From Pseudomonadota bacterium (GTDB taxonomy: Bacteria; Desulfobacterota; Desulfobacteria; Desulfobacterales; Desulfolunaceae): 64,000 nucleotides of DNA. Numbering within the stretch: the first letter of the stretch is position 1; the number at the start of each line of letters is the position of its first letter. Below are positions 1 through 8,157 of the stretch, piece by piece. Below the pieces are notes generated by a model. The model did no database searches. It was not told where the DNA came from and saw nothing but the letters and a program-made list of their open reading frames with translations. The stretch lies in contig JAHIRD010000027.1 of assembly GCA_018818835.1 (NCBI GenBank), positions 62,001-126,000 of the forward strand, in the 5' to 3' direction. A program made the position numbers and the translations under genes.

Positions 1-2
1 AT

Positions 3-1145
3 CAATCCATATACGGCTTCCGGGGATCGGATTCAGCCTATTTCATGCGTTTTCAAGAGGATTATCCCGGAGCTGACCTAATCAGTCTGAACCGCAATTA
101 CCGCTCCACCGAAACCATCTTAAACGGTGCCTTTCAGATGATTGAACAGGGACAGGCCCGGGAAGACATGCCCCGGACCCGGATCTGGTCCGGCCGGGAT
201 GGTGTAAAAACCATTACGGTGTTGGAAAACCCCACGGAAAAAGCCGAAGGAACAGCCATCGGCAAATGCATCGAACACCTCATGGGTGGCGTGGGATTCC
301 ATTCCATGGATTTTAGCAAAGAAGACCTGCTTGCTGACCTGGATCTTGGATTTTCAGATTTTGCCATATTGACCCGCACCGGAGCCCAGGGCCAGATCAT
401 TGCAGATGCCCTGGGAAAAGGGGGAATTCCCTGTCAGTATGTTAGCCGGGACAGTTTCTGGGGTATTCCGGCCCTCACGGACCTTTTGGCCTGCCTGAAA
501 ATCCTCCACAACATAAACTGCCCGGACCATGAGATACGCGGCCTTGAGCCGGTTCATCCCGGTGGGAGCCAAGCCATCCATGCCCTTATCCACAGCCAGG
601 AAACCCTGAAGGCCCTTGGCCTGAAAGACCAACTCCAGGCCTTGACGACCCTTATCCCCGGCCTTGCACACGGTTTTGCCCCGGAAAAACACCAGAATTT
701 TTTTGAGCACCTGTTGAGCATGGCCGCCCCCTTTGGTACCGATGTGGGCGATTTTCTAAAAACCCTCAGTCTTTGCAGTGATCAGGATCTGTACGATTGG
801 AATGCCGAAAAAGTCTCCATAATGACCATGCATGCCTCCAAGGGCCTGGAGTTCAAGGTGGTCTTCATCGCCGGGTGTGAGAACGGCTTGATCCCCTTCA
901 AGACTATGGGGAGAACCCCCACGGATCCCGAGGAAGAGCGGCGGCTTTTTTACGTGGCCATGACCCGGGCCAGGGACCTTCTGTACCTGTCCTTTTCCAA
1001 AAACAGAACCCATTTTGGCAAGCCCCAAAACACCGAACTGTCACCCTTTGTCCGGGACATGGATCGACGGCTTTTGCGTTTTGAGGTTCCGTCCTTCAGT
1101 CGTCTGGATCAATCGAAAAAACCGGTTCAACTGTCCTTGTTCTGA
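3..1145 (+). CDS. UvrD/PcrA-type superfamily 1 DNA helicase, C-terminal part (5' end outside window)
   Basis: The reading frame is already open at base 3 and enters in helicase motif III (QSIYGFRGSD). It is followed by motif IV (NRNYRST), motif V (MTMHASKGLEFKVVF) and motif VI (EEERRLFYVAMTRARDLL), the classic order of UvrD/Rep/PcrA ATP-dependent 3'-5' helicases. Only about 380 residues of the C-terminal RecA-like half are present, so the Walker A and DEXX box lie upstream of the window. The ATG at 45 is internal, not a start. The protein ends in QLSLF, which matches the bacterial beta-clamp binding pentapeptide (known motif QL[S/D]LF). The inferred role is DNA repair or replication restart; which subfamily (UvrD or a PHP-fused variant) cannot be told from this half. 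Confidence 0.93.
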   Translation, partial: QSIYGFRGSDSAYFMRFQEDYPGADLISLNRNYRSTETILNGAFQMIEQGQAREDMPRTRIWSGRDGVKTITVLENPTEKAEGTAIGKCIEHLMGGVGFHSMDFSKEDLLADLDLGFSDFAILTRTGAQGQIIADALGKGGIPCQYVSRDSFWGIPALTDLLACLKILHNINCPDHEIRGLEPVHPGGSQAIHALIHSQETLKALGLKDQLQALTTLIPGLAHGFAPEKHQNFFEHLLSMAAPFGTDVGDFLKTLSLCSDQDLYDWNAEKVSIMTMHASKGLEFKVVFIAGCENGLIPFKTMGRTPTDPEEERRLFYVAMTRARDLLYLSFSKNRTHFGKPQNTELSPFVRDMDRRLLRFEVPSFSRLDQSKKPVQLSLF

Positions 1146-1180
1146 CACCGGGACACCACATTTTTTGTAAAGGATTATTC

Positions 1181-1657
1181 ATGAAAATCATCACACACAA
1201 GGACATGGCCGCCCTCAAGACCAAGGCCGGTGAAAGCAGCCGCAAACGGATGAATCTCAATGTTCACGAACAGGCATCGGACCCGATTCAACGGCTTTTT
1301 ATCGCTGCCGACCGCACATCGTATTTTCGTGCCCACCGCCATAACCACAGCTGGGAATTTGCCCTTGTTCTCCAGGGTCTTTTTGATGTGCTTGTGTTCG
1401 ATGACACGGGACAACTCACCGAGCGGATTTCCCTGGGACCCCAGGCCCGGGTTGCAGCCTTTGAAATCCCGGCAGGCACCTGGCACGCCTGGATTCCCCA
1501 TGAAGACGGGTCTGTGTTCTTTGAATGCAAACAAGGGCCCTACAATCCCGACACAGCCGCTGAATTTGCCCCCTGGTCCCCTGAAGAAGGTTCAAGCGAG
1601 GTCACCGACTTTGTGCAACGGCTTAAAACACTGGCTGTGGGGGACATGGCGTCGTAA
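1181..1657 (+). CDS. WbuC-family cupin-fold metalloprotein
   Basis: This 158-residue protein has a single cupin barrel. A His-rich stretch (YFRAHRHNHSWEFALVLQG) gives the first cupin motif with metal-ligand histidines and glutamate, and IPAGTWHAWIPHEDG gives the second motif with another histidine. The layout matches the WbuC family, often found with O-antigen or surface polysaccharide genes; the substrate is unknown. It follows the helicase gene by 35 bases in the same direction and a GGA ribosome site precedes ATG 1181. Its last codons (ATG GCG TCG TAA) are supplied by a dispersed intergenic repeat that starts at 1646. Confidence 0.8.
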   Translation: MKIITHKDMAALKTKAGESSRKRMNLNVHEQASDPIQRLFIAADRTSYFRAHRHNHSWEFALVLQGLFDVLVFDDTGQLTERISLGPQARVAAFEIPAGTWHAWIPHEDGSVFFECKQGPYNPDTAAEFAPWSPEEGSSEVTDFVQRLKTLAVGDMAS

Positions 1658-1707
1658 AAAGTCCCATATGCGGCGTTATAGTGTTTCGCCGGACGTTCGA
1701 CATACGC
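1646..1707 (+). repeat. Dispersed repeat of the TCGTAAAAAGTC family, copy 1
   Basis: About 62 bases starting ATGGCGTCGTAAAAAGTCCC and ending in CGACATACGC recur in inverted orientation at 48065-48126. Its first half recurs at 46095-46143. In two of the three copies the repeat supplies the final codons M-A-S-stop of the adjacent gene. No transposase is encoded, so it is a non-autonomous or REP-like element. Confidence 0.8.
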
Positions 1708-1735
1708 TAATAAAACGATTATCAAGGAATCATCC

Positions 1736-2161
1736 ATGACTCTCCCATTGTCCTTACTGCCCCTTGCCGGTTCCATCTGTATTCTCATATCCCTTGTGGA
1801 AGGCTGGCTCCTGGCCCTGATCATCTATGCAGACGTAAAGGCCCTTAAAAAACGCTTCCCCGGCCAGCGCGATCTTGTCCGTTCCCATGTGGATTATGTC
1901 CTGATGGGAGCGCTGCTCTTCGGGTCCTATCTGCTGATCAAACACATGGCCCTGGACCTTCCGCCAACAGCCATCGGAGCCCTTGTTCTGGGCGCTGTGT
2001 ACAACCCCTTTGGTTTTCTTATCAAAGCCGTCAACCCCGACCTGGCCATGGCAAAAAGCAAAGCAGGCCAAGTGGGTATTCTCCTGGGCTTTATCCCCGC
2101 CACCTATGGCTTCGGATACCTGTGCATCAAAATTATGCTGGCCCTTCATGTGCTTGGTTAA
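1736..2161 (+). CDS. Small integral membrane protein, unknown function
   Basis: This protein has 141 residues. Hydrophobic segments near residues 3-28, 47-66, 74-92 and 112-138 suggest four membrane spans. A charged cytoplasmic-type loop (DVKALKKRFPGQRDLVRSH) lies between the first two. No catalytic motif or known family is recognised. It starts 78 bases after the cupin gene, with AAGGAAT before the ATG, and the two may be co-transcribed across the repeat. Confidence 0.6.
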   Translation: MTLPLSLLPLAGSICILISLVEGWLLALIIYADVKALKKRFPGQRDLVRSHVDYVLMGALLFGSYLLIKHMALDLPPTAIGALVLGAVYNPFGFLIKAVNPDLAMAKSKAGQVGILLGFIPATYGFGYLCIKIMLALHVLG

Positions 2162-3330
2162 ACTTTTTCGTTTTTTAGTGTTTATCACCCCACCCGCTGC
2201 CGGTGGTCGCTGAACACGAAGAGCACGGCTCGGCAGAGCCTCAAGCAAAAAGCCTCGTCTCTCACAGAGGCACAAAGATCATGGAGAAGGGCTAAAAGAT
2301 TGGGAATAATAGTTTTTCTTCATGGACTTCATGGTTAAACCGTTTTTTTTAATCCCAGGCACGGCCTGGGATTTTTATACTCACCATGAAGGCCATGAAG
2401 TTTGGGCTGGAGCTGATATCTTTTCTTCATGAACGTCATGCTTCATGGTAAACGTTTGTTTTCTTTTTTTAAACCACCCGTTCGCGTAGCTCACTGAAGG
2501 ACACGAAGAAGGGCAAAAGATTAGCCCCTCTCGTTCCCAGGCTCTTGCCTGGGAATGCCTTTTGAGAGGCTCTGCCTCTCTATGAATCAAGGCAAAACCT
2601 TAAAAAATGCATTCCGAGGATGGAACCTCGGAACAAGGAAGCCGATGTTTTTTCTTAAGTCAACAGCATTGGCCCTGACGGGGGCCAAACCCCTCACTAC
2701 GCTGGGGCCGGCCTTTAGAAAAGTATGATCCGTCGTCGCCAAGGCTATGACGGGACACGCAAACAGATATTGTTTTTTGCCGCTAATGACGCGAATTTTC
2801 GCTAATGTTTAAAAGCAAATATTGTTTTAACTCTCCAAACACCATCATCCATTTGCGTGTCGGGGCGAAGCCTTCACGAAGTCCGATCCAGCTTTTTAAA
2901 GCTTGTCCCCGCGAAGGCGGGGAGCTGGCCGCCGGAGGCATGCTTTTCTCTGCGTCCTCTGCGCCTCAGCGAGATCCATTTCTTTTTTATCGAATAACGT
3001 CAACAATAGAAACTGAGACGCACTATAAACGTTCAGGTCTATAGCGGGTTTGGCGTATTTTTTCTCTCGCAGAGGCGCAGAGGACGGAGAGGAGGGATGA
3101 AAACAGGGGAAAACAGGTTATCTTCAGTTTCTTCACTAATTAAATCTCCTGTTCACAAGAAAACCGAACGCGATAAAACCGCAAAAAGGGGTTTCTCACA
3201 GAGAAACAGAGAAAACTAAGAAGTTTATCCCTTTGGGGGGGTGCTTTTTTATAAAAAAGCTCCGCAAATGAAGCATCCATATCATGTTTATTATAATTTT
3301 ATATTTAATTGCTTTAATTACTTTTTTTTA
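2162..3330. repeat. Gene-free stretch filled with dispersed repeats
   Basis: No convincing gene. Several repeats shared with other intergenic regions can be read. The block around 2455-2520 (a T tract, AAACCACCCGTTCGCGTAGC, then TGAAGGACACGAAG) recurs at 45647-45707. A block at 2849-2950 (CATTTGCGTGTCGGGGCGAA, then the AGCTTTTTAAAGCT palindrome and GCGAAGGCGGGGAGCTGG) recurs in whole or part at 13291, 19295, 39078 and 45788. CCAGGCACGGCCTGG and CCCAGGCTCTTGCCTGGG are short hairpins. Short open frames here are products of the repeats. Confidence 0.7.
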
Positions 3331-3360
3331 TTGACAATACAGTCACTGATCCACTAAAGT
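3331..3360 (+). promoter_or_regulatory. Candidate promoter of the MerR-type gene
   Basis: TTGACA at 3331-3336 and TAAAGT at 3355-3360 are separated by 18 bases, 43 bases before the ATG. The -10 is weak. It lies at the left edge of the AT-rich island. A slightly long spacer is usual for MerR-regulated promoters, so autoregulation is possible. Confidence 0.35.
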
Positions 3361-3402
3361 ATTAACATAATCAAATATTTTTTGTCATATATTGGATAAT
3401 TT

Positions 3403-3885
3403 ATGAAAAAAATATCTAATAAAAATAGGGGCTTCAGTGTAAATGACGTGTGTGAATTGGTAGATGTTTCTGCACGTCAATTACGATATTGGGACAAAGA
3501 AAACCTTGTAAAACCAACTGCAACCAAAGTACGTAAACCAGGTCAATTTCGACGATATTCACTCCAAGATATCATCTGTGTTTTAGTTATTAAATCACTC
3601 CGCGAAAAAGGTATAAGCATACAGCTGATTAAAGAAGGTGTAAGAAGGATTGAGGAGTCTCTTGATATCAAGCACCCACTCTCTAAACTGAGAGTTGCGT
3701 GCTTGTCACATTCGATTTATTTTAAATCAGATGGAAAATATATTGACCCAATTACAGGCCAAATGGCCATTGAACAAGCATTAGAAAAAATTCGTCCAAA
3801 AATAGCAAAACGTAAATTTATACCGGGCAAAAGGGCGATTGAGAATGTGTCAAAGCAATACGATAAACAAATAGCAACATTATAA
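3403..3885 (+). CDS. MerR-family transcriptional regulator
   Basis: This protein has 160 residues. The N-terminal region has the MerR winged-helix layout: the FSVNDVCELVDVSARQLRYW helix-turn-helix, then FRRYSLQDIICVLVIKSLRE and GISIQLIKEGVRRI. The usual long dimer coiled coil and Cys metal site are absent; the C-terminal 80 residues contain YIDPITGQ and a basic tail. It acts as a DNA-binding regulator, probably of the AT-rich genes that follow. It starts the island, whose codon usage is clearly AT-richer than that of the flanking helicase and kinase genes. No strong ribosome site is visible before ATG 3403. Confidence 0.75.
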   Translation: MKKISNKNRGFSVNDVCELVDVSARQLRYWDKENLVKPTATKVRKPGQFRRYSLQDIICVLVIKSLREKGISIQLIKEGVRRIEESLDIKHPLSKLRVACLSHSIYFKSDGKYIDPITGQMAIEQALEKIRPKIAKRKFIPGKRAIENVSKQYDKQIATL

Positions 3886-4024
3886 AATATTTTATAACTT
3901 GAATTGTCTTACCCTGTATGTTAACGTTTCACGTTTTTTTGCTTTTGGGCTTGGTAAGTATGGCTTTTCCACATATATTCTTGTATTATATAAAGTGGTC
4001 TCTGTTATTTGGATTTGAATAAAC

Positions 4025-4444
4025 ATGACTGATAAACGCGAAGAATTTTCTAAGATTGCTAAAAAAATGGCGGCTGGAGATGTCGAAGGCCTATTTTCTC
4101 TTCGGAGTCTGGTTGTTGATTTGCGCTTATCAAAAAATGCTGCAAAGCTTGATGATCCAATGCACTTTTTGGCAATTTATCTATCAAAAAAAATTATATC
4201 AGATGTATGGGAAAATCTTGCGACAGATGCATCTTTCGATTTTGATTTAGAAAAACTGCAAGATTTCGCAAAACAATTTGGCGAAATCTTAATAAATTTA
4301 TTGATAGTTAAGGATGTAAAACAAAATGAATATAGGTTAGGCGAAACCGTTAAATGGTTATTTAAATATTTCTCAGAAATATCCGCAGACCCTATAATTG
4401 TTTTTAAGAAAAAAGGAGAGAACAATGGGCATTATAAAATTTAG
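4025..4444 (+). CDS. Unknown helical protein of the PyrE/PyrF-like island
   Basis: This 139-residue protein is not recognised. It is mostly helical and charged, with no signal peptide or membrane span. It overlaps the start of the phosphoribosyltransferase-like gene by 20 bases, which suggests translational coupling and a joint function. A short AT-rich leader (TATTATATAAAG around 3983) could hold its promoter. Confidence 0.55.
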   Translation: MTDKREEFSKIAKKMAAGDVEGLFSLRSLVVDLRLSKNAAKLDDPMHFLAIYLSKKIISDVWENLATDASFDFDLEKLQDFAKQFGEILINLLIVKDVKQNEYRLGETVKWLFKYFSEISADPIIVFKKKGENNGHYKI

Positions 4445-5129
4445 CTTTCAAAAAGAAAAAGTAAGTGAAAAATTTATGATCGCTCGCAAATTTTTTTTAG
4501 AACCTGGTGTATTAAAAGCCAGCTGTCATGGGTTTCGTATTGGCTCACGCGATGATTATTATTTTGATATCGATAATCTTTTAAATGATCCAATCAAATG
4601 CAGCATTATTCTTTCAATTTATTTACAAAAAATCAATGGGATCTTAAAAAAAGATAGAATTGATTTAATTGCTTTTATAGACAAGGCTTCTGGTGGTAGT
4701 GTTGGGGCCATTCGATTAGCATCTTCTATTTCGATAAATACTGGTATTCCGAACATAATTGTTCGTCCAGGCAAAGAAATTAATTTTGAAAAAATTAAAA
4801 TCCCATTCTCGAAAAGGCCTAACGCCATTGATGGTATCAAAAAGGGATTACAGAAAAGAAAAGTTTTAGTTGTAACTGACCACTGTACTTCCGGCATCGA
4901 AGTTCTTAATGTTGCTGAAGATATTTCAGAGAACAACGGCAACGTTGCGTATGCGATCACTTATACTTTGCGTGAAGATAAATTTCACTTTAGCGATTTT
5001 AAAGAAAAGGGAATTGAAGTTGACGTTGCATATGTCTTAAAAGAAAAGCAATTAAAATCCGAAGCAGATCTTGATAATAATTTGGATATGTATGAAGAAA
5101 AATTTGTCAGTAATTATAAATGTGCATAA
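4425..5129 (+). CDS. Orotate phosphoribosyltransferase-like protein (type I PRTase fold)
   Basis: This protein has 234 residues from the ATG at 4425, chosen because AAAGGAGAGAAC stands directly upstream; an in-frame ATG at 4398 has no ribosome site. Residues 79-113 (LIAFIDKASGGSVGAIRLAS then NTGIPNIIVRP) resemble the core of orotate phosphoribosyltransferases. Residues 147-159 (VLVVTDHCTSGIE) match the PRPP-binding loop, except that the first acidic residue of the usual DD/ED pair is Thr. It may bind PRPP or a nucleotide without being a housekeeping PyrE. A terminator follows at 5197. The nearby OMP-decarboxylase-like gene makes a pyrimidine link likely, but the reaction is not proven. Confidence 0.68.
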   Translation: MGIIKFSFQKEKVSEKFMIARKFFLEPGVLKASCHGFRIGSRDDYYFDIDNLLNDPIKCSIILSIYLQKINGILKKDRIDLIAFIDKASGGSVGAIRLASSISINTGIPNIIVRPGKEINFEKIKIPFSKRPNAIDGIKKGLQKRKVLVVTDHCTSGIEVLNVAEDISENNGNVAYAITYTLREDKFHFSDFKEKGIEVDVAYVLKEKQLKSEADLDNNLDMYEEKFVSNYKCA

Positions 5130-5196
5130 TGCAAATTTCCGGCATATTGCTGAAAGTAAAATCATGGCAAGAAACAAGCATTTTATGTAAAAATTT

Positions 5197-5245
5197 AGAT
5201 GCCAAGATTTTTGGGATCAAAACCTGACTTGGCATCTTTTTTATT
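5197..5245 (+). terminator. Rho-independent terminator after the PRTase-like gene
   Basis: AGATGCCAAG at 5197-5206 pairs with CTTGGCATCT at 5228-5237 (10-bp perfect stem, 21-base loop), followed by a run of T. It separates the first three genes of the island from the following membrane-anchored gene. Confidence 0.8.
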
Positions 5246-5263
5246 TATAATATGTAACTTAAG

Positions 5264-6139
5264 GTGACAAACGTTATTACTAAAGATCTCGGAATTCATA
5301 AAAATACTGATTTTAATAACGAACCCTTTCAAAGTGAAGTTATTTGGAATATCTATATACAAGAAAATAATAAAAGCTTTAAACATAAAATTAAAGTCAA
5401 GATTAACAATGTTGCACCTCAAATACCATCATTCAAAACATACCTACGTATACCTTTTGCTGCTAATCAGGCGATCTCTGATTGTCAAGCTGATTGTACT
5501 ACAATTGCTGATGATCTAAAATATCAAATTACTCCAAATGATGACGGTAGCAAGCTATTCATGTGTGACCTGGAACAAATTATTTCAAGAAATCCTGTCA
5601 AATTAACCAATAAATTAAGTTTATTTTCTCTCTTCAAAGAGAAAAAACCTGAGATATTAATTTCATTTAAACAAGATAATGTTATAGATGATTTAGGGCC
5701 TATGTTTCTTGTAGATTTAACAGACAACTACGTAACTAGCGGATTAAACCCTTCAAATGTTGTTGTTAATATATATTTACCTATAACTAACTTTTTTGTT
5801 TATATAATAAGAGTTCTTTCCTCAAGCTATAAAAATAAATGGCGTATTTTTGAAGTTTTCAATTTCAAAGAAGAAGTGGTAGACCGTTGGAATAATATTT
5901 CTGGATTTAGAAGATTATATTTAAGCTACGTAAATAAGAATAACAGTTTAGAATTCCCAAAGATTGGCTTTGGTTACAAACCCACTAATAATGGAATAGT
6001 AAGCAAATTGTTATATTCTGTTTTCATGTTCATAGCTGGAGTTTTGTCAAGTTTTTTAGCAAATAGAATACGCCCAGAAATATCGGACATGCTCATTAAT
6101 ATTCTAAAGTCGTTAGGGCTTGGCAATTTATTTGGCTAA
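5264..6139 (+). CDS. Unknown protein with a C-terminal membrane anchor
   Basis: About 291 residues from a GTG at 5264; the first in-frame Met is far inside, so an alternative start is needed and the exact one is uncertain. Most of the chain looks soluble, with predicted beta and alpha segments and many Asn and Lys. One hydrophobic stretch near residues 249-266 (LLYSVFMFIAGVLSSFLA) suggests a single membrane anchor close to the C terminus. No family is recognised. Its place between the PRTase-like and OMPDC-like genes, and the shared AT-rich composition, tie it to the island. Confidence 0.5.
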   Translation: MTNVITKDLGIHKNTDFNNEPFQSEVIWNIYIQENNKSFKHKIKVKINNVAPQIPSFKTYLRIPFAANQAISDCQADCTTIADDLKYQITPNDDGSKLFMCDLEQIISRNPVKLTNKLSLFSLFKEKKPEILISFKQDNVIDDLGPMFLVDLTDNYVTSGLNPSNVVVNIYLPITNFFVYIIRVLSSSYKNKWRIFEVFNFKEEVVDRWNNISGFRRLYLSYVNKNNSLEFPKIGFGYKPTNNGIVSKLLYSVFMFIAGVLSSFLANRIRPEISDMLINILKSLGLGNLFG

Positions 6140-6251
6140 TAAATACCAGATGAAATTTTCTTATATTTATGGACTTATTAAATTTAACAGCATATTATTG
6201 ACAAATTTTATTCAATTTATTTTTGTGAACAAACTTTAATAGGGGTGCAAT

Positions 6252-6974
6252 ATGGGCATATTGAATTCAAAATATGGTATAATACCTGCTTGTGACGTTA
6301 AAAACCTAAATGAATTGAAACAACTTGTAAAAAATACATGCGAATTTGATTTTATTCAAGGATATAAAATAGGTATAAATTTAGTCATCATAGAGGGGGC
6401 AAAAAAAACTGTTGAACAAATTCGAGACCTAACAAGTCTTCCTATTATTTATGATCACCAAAAATATGGAAACGATATTCCTGAAGTTTCAAGTGGGTTA
6501 TTCTTAGATCAAATTAAAGCCGCCGGTGTTGATTCAATAATTCTCTTTCCTTTTGCTGGGAATGAAACGTTGAAAGCCACCATAGAAGGCTGCAAGCGCG
6601 TCGGGTTGTTTCCAATAGTTGGCGGAGAGATGACTCACAAAGGGTTTCTTGAATCTGGGGGCGGCTACATTTCAGATGCTGCCCCTTTGAGAATTTATGA
6701 AGATGCCGCAAAATTAGGGGTCGATACTTTTGTTGTACCCGGAACAAAAGTACAACAAATAAAGTATTATGCCGATCGCATTAGAAAAATAATCCCTAAC
6801 CCCACATTTATGTTTCCGGGAATTGGTAAAGGGCAAGGTGGCGATATTGCAGAAGCATTTGAAGCCTCGTTGCCTTCAAAATGCTCTGCCATTATTGGTC
6901 GAGGGATTTACGCCGCAAAAGACATTAACAAAGCCGTTTCCTCACTATGGAAGACAGCTTCTTCTGTGTTATAA
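6252..6974 (+). CDS. Orotidine 5'-phosphate decarboxylase-like protein (HUMPS/OMPDC superfamily)
   Basis: This 240-residue protein has the TIM-barrel pattern of OMP decarboxylases: ACDV with Asp15, GYKIG with Lys39, then IIYDHQKYGNDIP with Asp68, Lys71 and Asp75, and later GGEMTHKGF, FVVPGTKV and IIGRGIYAA for phosphate binding. The Asp-Lys-Asp spacing (D-x2-K-x3-D) is wider than the usual D-x-K-x2-D. From memory this matches a variant subfamily seen in some archaea, with DHQK followed by DIP. In pyrimidine synthesis the enzyme would convert OMP to UMP. A good ribosome site (AGGGGTGC) precedes ATG 6252. The paired PyrE-like gene upstream supports nucleotide chemistry. Confidence 0.75.
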   Translation: MGILNSKYGIIPACDVKNLNELKQLVKNTCEFDFIQGYKIGINLVIIEGAKKTVEQIRDLTSLPIIYDHQKYGNDIPEVSSGLFLDQIKAAGVDSIILFPFAGNETLKATIEGCKRVGLFPIVGGEMTHKGFLESGGGYISDAAPLRIYEDAAKLGVDTFVVPGTKVQQIKYYADRIRKIIPNPTFMFPGIGKGQGGDIAEAFEASLPSKCSAIIGRGIYAAKDINKAVSSLWKTASSVL

Positions 6975-7131
6975 AAAATAACACTGCTGTCCGGTTAAAA
7001 AAATTAAAGGCGCTATAAATGTTTTAAATTAAAAGTAATTATTCCAGCTTTAAAAGGGATCGATTTGAATTCTTGAATTTTGTATAAAATAGCCTTTTGG
7101 TACGAAAAAATCAAACCGAAAGGACTTGGAT

Positions 7132-7191
7132 ATGAATTCAGGAAAAACAATATTTTCGCAGATAATTGACTTTTTGCCCAGAAGAAATTTC
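7132..7191 (+). pseudogene. IS4-family transposase, N-terminal remnant
   Basis: The 20 codons beginning ATG AAT TCA GGA read MNSGKTIFSQIIDFLPRRNF, the usual first residues of IS4-type transposases in these bacteria. They are cut off at base 7192 by the GGGGGACACC repeats. AAAGGACTTGGAT upstream looks like its ribosome site. Only this fragment survives. The rest of 6975-7305 holds the hairpin GTGTTAT-AAAAA-ATAACAC at 6966-6984 and nothing coding. Confidence 0.6.
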
Positions 7192-7277
7192 AGTTCGGGG
7201 GACACCTTGATCCAGTTCGGGGGACAAGTTCGGGGGACACCTTAGTTCGGGGGACACCTTAGTTCGGGGGACACCTT
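7192..7277 (+). repeat. Tandem AGTTCGGGGGACACCTT units upstream of a RAYT remnant
   Basis: Five units of a 17-base word, one of them shortened, stand head to tail (7192, 7214, 7227, 7244 and 7261). A similar word (ATTCGGGGGACATTC) precedes the second transposase remnant at 8887. Such G-rich words are typical cis elements next to REP-associated tyrosine transposases. Confidence 0.7.
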
Positions 7278-7320
7278 ACTTAATTATTCACAATCCCGAA
7301 AGAATTTGATTTTAAAAATC

Positions 7321-7620
7321 ATGGCACGAATAGCAAGGGCAGTGGCTCCGGGAATACCACACCACATTACACAACACGGGAATAGGCGTCAGCAGACATT
7401 TTTCGCCTATATTGAAATGATGTCGGACCGGAGGATTGGCCATAGAGCAGTGCCAGGCCGCATATCAACTGATGCTCAAGATCTGGAAATAGAGATGCTT
7501 AGAAAACACGAAAGGACCGGAAGGCCGATCGGTGATGACTCTTTCATCGAAAGGCTTGAACTGATTCTTGAGCGTATCCTGAAACCCCAAAAACCTGGTC
7601 CAAAAGGAAAAGATAAGTAG
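7321..7620 (+). pseudogene. REP-associated tyrosine transposase (RAYT, Y1/HUH type), internally deleted
   Basis: The N terminus (ARAVAPGIPHHITQHGNRRQ) and C terminus (LRKHERTGRPIGDDSFIERL) are those of a RAYT. The middle, including the catalytic HxH motif, is missing. Compared with the second copy at 8924-9382, the deletion joins AYIEMMS to the DNA that encodes RPEDWPWSSARPHI there. That DNA is read here in another frame as RRIGHRAVPGRIS, so a frameshift accompanies the deletion. It cannot be an active transposase. Confidence 0.8.
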
Positions 7621-7671
7621 GTGTCCGGAATTTCGGAATTCGAATCCTGAATTTTGGGAATTTTGTTTATA

Positions 7672-8157
7672 TCATTTTGTGTTTAATGTTAAACTAAACC
7701 ACTCGCTATCTTTTGTTTTCAAACCGATAATGCTAAAAGGAGCGACGTCACTATTTAATATATCAACGGGTCTTCCTCTAAATGAAAAATCATTCTGTTG
7801 AAGTACTTCATTTCCGCGAATTGTAGTAACTGATATAATTGAATATGTTTTATTTGATAATTTTTCCGAACTAAATTTCAATTCCCAGTTTTCACCTGTT
7901 CTATCTTTAAATCGACAAAGTCCTTCTAAATAATTACCATCAACGTTGCAATATATACCATCCTCAACAATAAATTCACTGTCAGATGTTAATGGCGGTC
8001 GAATCGTTTTATGGCTTAATCCTTTTAATGGTACAACCAACTGTTTTTGTTCAAAATTTATGAGCAGACTGATAGCATTTTTATTATATAATTCAGAGTC
8101 AACGGAGTTAACACAACACACTAAAATAATGACGCATAATAATATTTTTCTTGTCAT
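7672..8157 (-). CDS. Secreted Tai4-type immunity protein (partner of Tae4)
   Basis: The start is placed at the ATG at 8157, because GGAGG lies just upstream and its ATGA overlaps the effector stop; the longer frame to 8193 lies inside the effector gene. The resulting 161 residues begin with a signal peptide (MTRKILLCVIILVCCVNS), so the product should reach the periplasm. Immunity proteins of the Tai4 family are periplasmic and block the amidase there. Assignment rests mainly on the signal peptide and on overlap with the tae4-like gene; no sequence motif is diagnostic. Confidence 0.65.
   Translation of the reverse strand: MTRKILLCVIILVCCVNSVDSELYNKNAISLLINFEQKQLVVPLKGLSHKTIRPPLTSDSEFIVEDGIYCNVDGNYLEGLCRFKDRTGENWELKFSSEKLSNKTYSIISVTTIRGNEVLQQNDFSFRGRPVDILNSDVAPFSIIGLKTKDSEWFSLTLNTK

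Noticed and set aside
2381-2590. Small minus-strand protein of 69 codons
   Set aside because: It is composed entirely of dispersed repeat sequence that recurs elsewhere in non-coding DNA.
7192-7277. Short CRISPR-like array
   Set aside because: The units follow each other almost directly without spacers of constant length, and no cas genes are nearby.
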